Positions 61,996 to 64,000 of a stretch of 64,000 nt of DNA are shown here, one piece after another. The stretch covers positions 62,001 to 126,000 of the forward strand of contig JACJYV010000002.1 in the NCBI GenBank assembly GCA_020635905.1, in the 5' to 3' direction. Below the pieces are notes generated by a model. It saw only the letters and a program-made list of their open reading frames with translations, did not search any database and was not told the DNA's origin. Origin of the DNA: Bacteroidia bacterium. Lineage in GTDB: Bacteria > Bacteroidota > Bacteroidia > J057 > JADKCL01. Within the stretch, counting starts at the first letter, position 1. Every line of letters starts with the position of its first letter. A program made the position numbers and the translations under genes.

Positions 61996-64000
61996 ATGGG
62001 AAATCAAACGAACGCAACCATCTACCAACTGATGGAAGACGGAAAAGAAAAAGACATCATCCAAAAACACACGGAAGACAGCAGCCTGGAAGGTCGCTTT
62101 ATGACCATCAATGGCAAGCAAATGTTGAACTTTGGTTCATGTGGGTATTTGGGAATAGAATTCGAGGAAACCCTGAAAGAGGGAGCCCGCAAGGCCCTCG
62201 ATGCCTACGGCACCCAGTTTTCCAGCTCAAGGGCCTACCTGTCCATTGGACTGGTGAAAGAGGTTGAAGATAAAATGGAAGAATTATTCGGTCAGCCAGT
62301 CATCATTACGGCCAGCACCACCATGGGTCACCTGGCTACTCTCCCTGTGATCGTTGAGGACGAGGACGCCGTAATTCTGGATATGCAGGCCCATACCAGC
62401 ATTCAGATGGCCGTTCAGTTGCTGAAAGCCCGCGGGATCAACATTACCATCATTCGCCACAACGACATGGACGCTCTGGAAGCCAAAGTAGCAGAATTGA
62501 AGGTAAAGCATAAAAAGATCTGGTATATGGCGGACGGTGTGTATTCTATGTATGGGGATTTTGCCCCCCTGGACCGCCTGCAGGAAATGCTGAACACCAT
62601 TCCTGAATTTCACCTCTACATTGACGACGCCCACGGCATGGGTTGGACGGGCGAAAACGGCACGGGTTATGTTCGCAGCCAGATTGCTCACCACGAGCGC
62701 ATGGTTATGGCCACTTCCATGAATAAATCTTTTGCAGCCGCAGGAGGGTGCATGATTTTCCCCAACGAAGAAATGCGCAAGCGGGTTTTGCACTGTGGTG
62801 GAACCCTGATCTTTTCTGGCCCGATTCAGCCACCCATGCTCGGGGTAGCCCTGGCCTCAGCCAGGTTACACCTGAGCCCTGAAATCACCAGGTACCAACA
62901 AAAGCTGGCTGAACTGACCGCTCACATGAACCAACGCCTCAATGAAGCAGGGTTGCCCCAATTCATGGAAACGGAAAGCCCCCTCTTTTTCATTCCGCTG
63001 GGCCTGCCCCGGGTGGTAAGCAAATTCGTCAAGCGGATGAAGCAGGACGGATTCTGGATCAATGCTGCCGCTTTCCCGGCTACGCCCATGAAACGGGGAG
63101 GTCTTCGTTTCATGACCAACGGCCACCTGACCAAAGCAGATATTGATGCCCTGGTAAACCGCATTGCTGTGCATTTCCAAAACATGCTTACCGAAGAGGG
63201 AATTACCTGCAAAGAAATTGCCCGCAACTTCCAAATCCCTGAATTTGAACTCAAAACCATCCCCAGCCAGACTCCCGTAATCAGGTTGAAAAAGGTAACC
63301 GAGCTGGAGCCAGTCCACAAACGGACCATCAGCCACCTGGATCCTGTGGAATGGGACGCGTTGCACGCCAGCAACGGAACCCTTTCCCACACCGTGTTGC
63401 AATCCCTGGAATCCGTTTTTGCAAAGGGAGATTCTCCTGAAAATCAGTGGGACTTCCATTACTTTCAGGTGAAAGACGATTTTGGAAAAACTGTTCTCTC
63501 CACCTTTTACACTGCCGTGCTGGTCAAAGACGATATGTTTGCCCCGGCCGCCGTCTCTGAGGTCATTGAGAAAAAACGCAAAAGTGATCCGCTGTTCCTC
63601 AATTCAAAAGTGGTAATGCTGGGCTCCATGATTACCAAAGGCCAAATCCTTTTTGTTGATCGTGAACACCCACAGTGGAAAATGGCTCTGCAGATGTTGA
63701 TCGACCAGATGCAGGAAACCGTGGCGAAAGTGAATGCAGCTCAGTTGATGTTGCGCGAATTTTATGGCCAGATTGACGAAGAATTACGCAAAACCATGCT
63801 GGAAATGGGATTCACCGCTCTCCAACTGCCCAATAACGTATCCATGCAACTCGGCTGGAAAAGCCAGGAAGAATATGAAGAAAGGCTCAGCGGGCGCTAT
63901 CGTTCCGATCTGCGCAGAGAGATCTTGAAGTTCGAAGACCAATTTGAGGTGGTAACCAGCAAACCCGCGGGTGAAGAGGAATTACAGGATTGTTACCAAC
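61996..64000 (+). CDS. Alpha-oxoamine synthase (KBL/SPT-like, PLP) fused to a second domain, 3' end missing
   Basis: 668 codons are visible and the frame is still open at the edge. Residues ~1-400 are a fold-type I PLP enzyme of the alpha-oxoamine synthase group: GSCGYLGI, cofactor-stacking His133 (QAHTSI), DDAHGMGWTGENGTG with Asp210/His213, and Schiff-base Lys244 (SMNKSF). Such enzymes join an amino acid to an acyl thioester with loss of CO2 (serine palmitoyl-, cysteate acyl-transferase, 7-keto-8-aminopelargonate synthase). From ~420 on a further domain of at least 250 residues resembles GNAT/FemAB-like acyltransferases. A sphingolipid or sulfonolipid role is inferred, not shown. Confidence 0.8.
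   Translation, partial: MGNQTNATIYQLMEDGKEKDIIQKHTEDSSLEGRFMTINGKQMLNFGSCGYLGIEFEETLKEGARKALDAYGTQFSSSRAYLSIGLVKEVEDKMEELFGQPVIITASTTMGHLATLPVIVEDEDAVILDMQAHTSIQMAVQLLKARGINITIIRHNDMDALEAKVAELKVKHKKIWYMADGVYSMYGDFAPLDRLQEMLNTIPEFHLYIDDAHGMGWTGENGTGYVRSQIAHHERMVMATSMNKSFAAAGGCMIFPNEEMRKRVLHCGGTLIFSGPIQPPMLGVALASARLHLSPEITRYQQKLAELTAHMNQRLNEAGLPQFMETESPLFFIPLGLPRVVSKFVKRMKQDGFWINAAAFPATPMKRGGLRFMTNGHLTKADIDALVNRIAVHFQNMLTEEGITCKEIARNFQIPEFELKTIPSQTPVIRLKKVTELEPVHKRTISHLDPVEWDALHASNGTLSHTVLQSLESVFAKGDSPENQWDFHYFQVKDDFGKTVLSTFYTAVLVKDDMFAPAAVSEVIEKKRKSDPLFLNSKVVMLGSMITKGQILFVDREHPQWKMALQMLIDQMQETVAKVNAAQLMLREFYGQIDEELRKTMLEMGFTALQLPNNVSMQLGWKSQEEYEERLSGRYRSDLRREILKFEDQFEVVTSKPAGEEELQDCYQ

Noticed and set aside
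1..64000. CRISPR arrays, tRNA, rRNA, prophage or transposase genes
   Set aside because: No regularly spaced repeats, TTCGAATC-type tRNA cores or transposase motifs were found in the gaps inspected by eye; a dedicated scan could still find a tRNA missed here.

Overview
The window is chromosomal DNA of a Bacteroidota bacterium, most likely from the Saprospiria/Lewinellaceae side of the phylum. The evidence is a PorP/SprF-family type IX secretion (T9SS) protein beside a GldJ-like lipoprotein, a secreted protein ending in a T9SS sorting domain, many lipoproteins, DUF2480, DUF6132 and GSCFA proteins, a DksA-like protein with a degenerate zinc finger, the ileS-dksA-like-lspA gene order, and TAnnTTTG-type promoter boxes. 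Base composition is near 50% G+C. No rRNA, tRNA, CRISPR array, phage or transposase was seen, so this is mostly ordinary chromosome with some lineage-specific genes.

Layout. 0-2.7 kb: the 3' end of a beta-propeller/outer-membrane-barrel gene and an EamA exporter. 2.8-6.6 kb: a two-gene operon of a degraded class I ribonucleotide reductase beta subunit followed by a B12-dependent class II reductase. 7.1-11.3 kb: an M50 membrane protease, a half-length acyl-CoA-synthetase-like protein and delta-1-pyrroline-5-carboxylate dehydrogenase. 11.4-14.2 kb: a glycine-rich T9SS cargo and an unknown protein. 14.4-19.7 kb: an unusual operon nuoF-odhA-odhB. 19.9-28.7 kb: a leftward housekeeping block adk-obgE-MMPL transporter-ileS-dksA-like, then lspA. 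29.1-31.3 kb: a TPR protein and a ComA-like phosphosulfolactate synthase. 31.4-35.1 kb: a rhodanese lipoprotein, DUF6132, kynurenine 3-monooxygenase, a nest of short repeats and scpA. 35.4-37.3 kb: DUF368 and GSCFA. 37.3-42.7 kb: a GC-rich structured element, two paralogous lipoproteins, an HlyD/TolC efflux pair without a permease, and sdaAB. 43.2-45.5 kb: PorP/SprF and GldJ-like. 45.6-50.4 kb: a small protein, an M16 protease pair, hbd and pheS. 50.5-55 kb: a sigma factor fused to a very long TPR-like tail, a possible 51-residue charged microprotein and three surface/envelope proteins of unknown role. 55.3-59.6 kb: HtrA, a sugar nucleotidyltransferase, HflX and DUF2480. 59.7 kb to the end: a cytochrome c lipoprotein of unusual build and the first 668 codons of an alpha-oxoamine-synthase fused to a second domain.

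The most notable items are (i) the R2-like protein that has lost its radical tyrosine, one iron ligand and the C-terminal relay tyrosine but sits in an operon with nrdJ; (ii) the sigma-TPR fusion; (iii) the alpha-oxoamine synthase fusion, which together with the ComA homologue hints at sulfonolipid synthesis; (iv) nuoF standing alone ahead of the 2-oxoglutarate dehydrogenase genes; (v) an ANL-family protein that stops just before its GYG-TE motif; and (vi) several dispersed intergenic repeat families. Functions of named enzymes rest on recognised motifs. All system-level proposals are inference.
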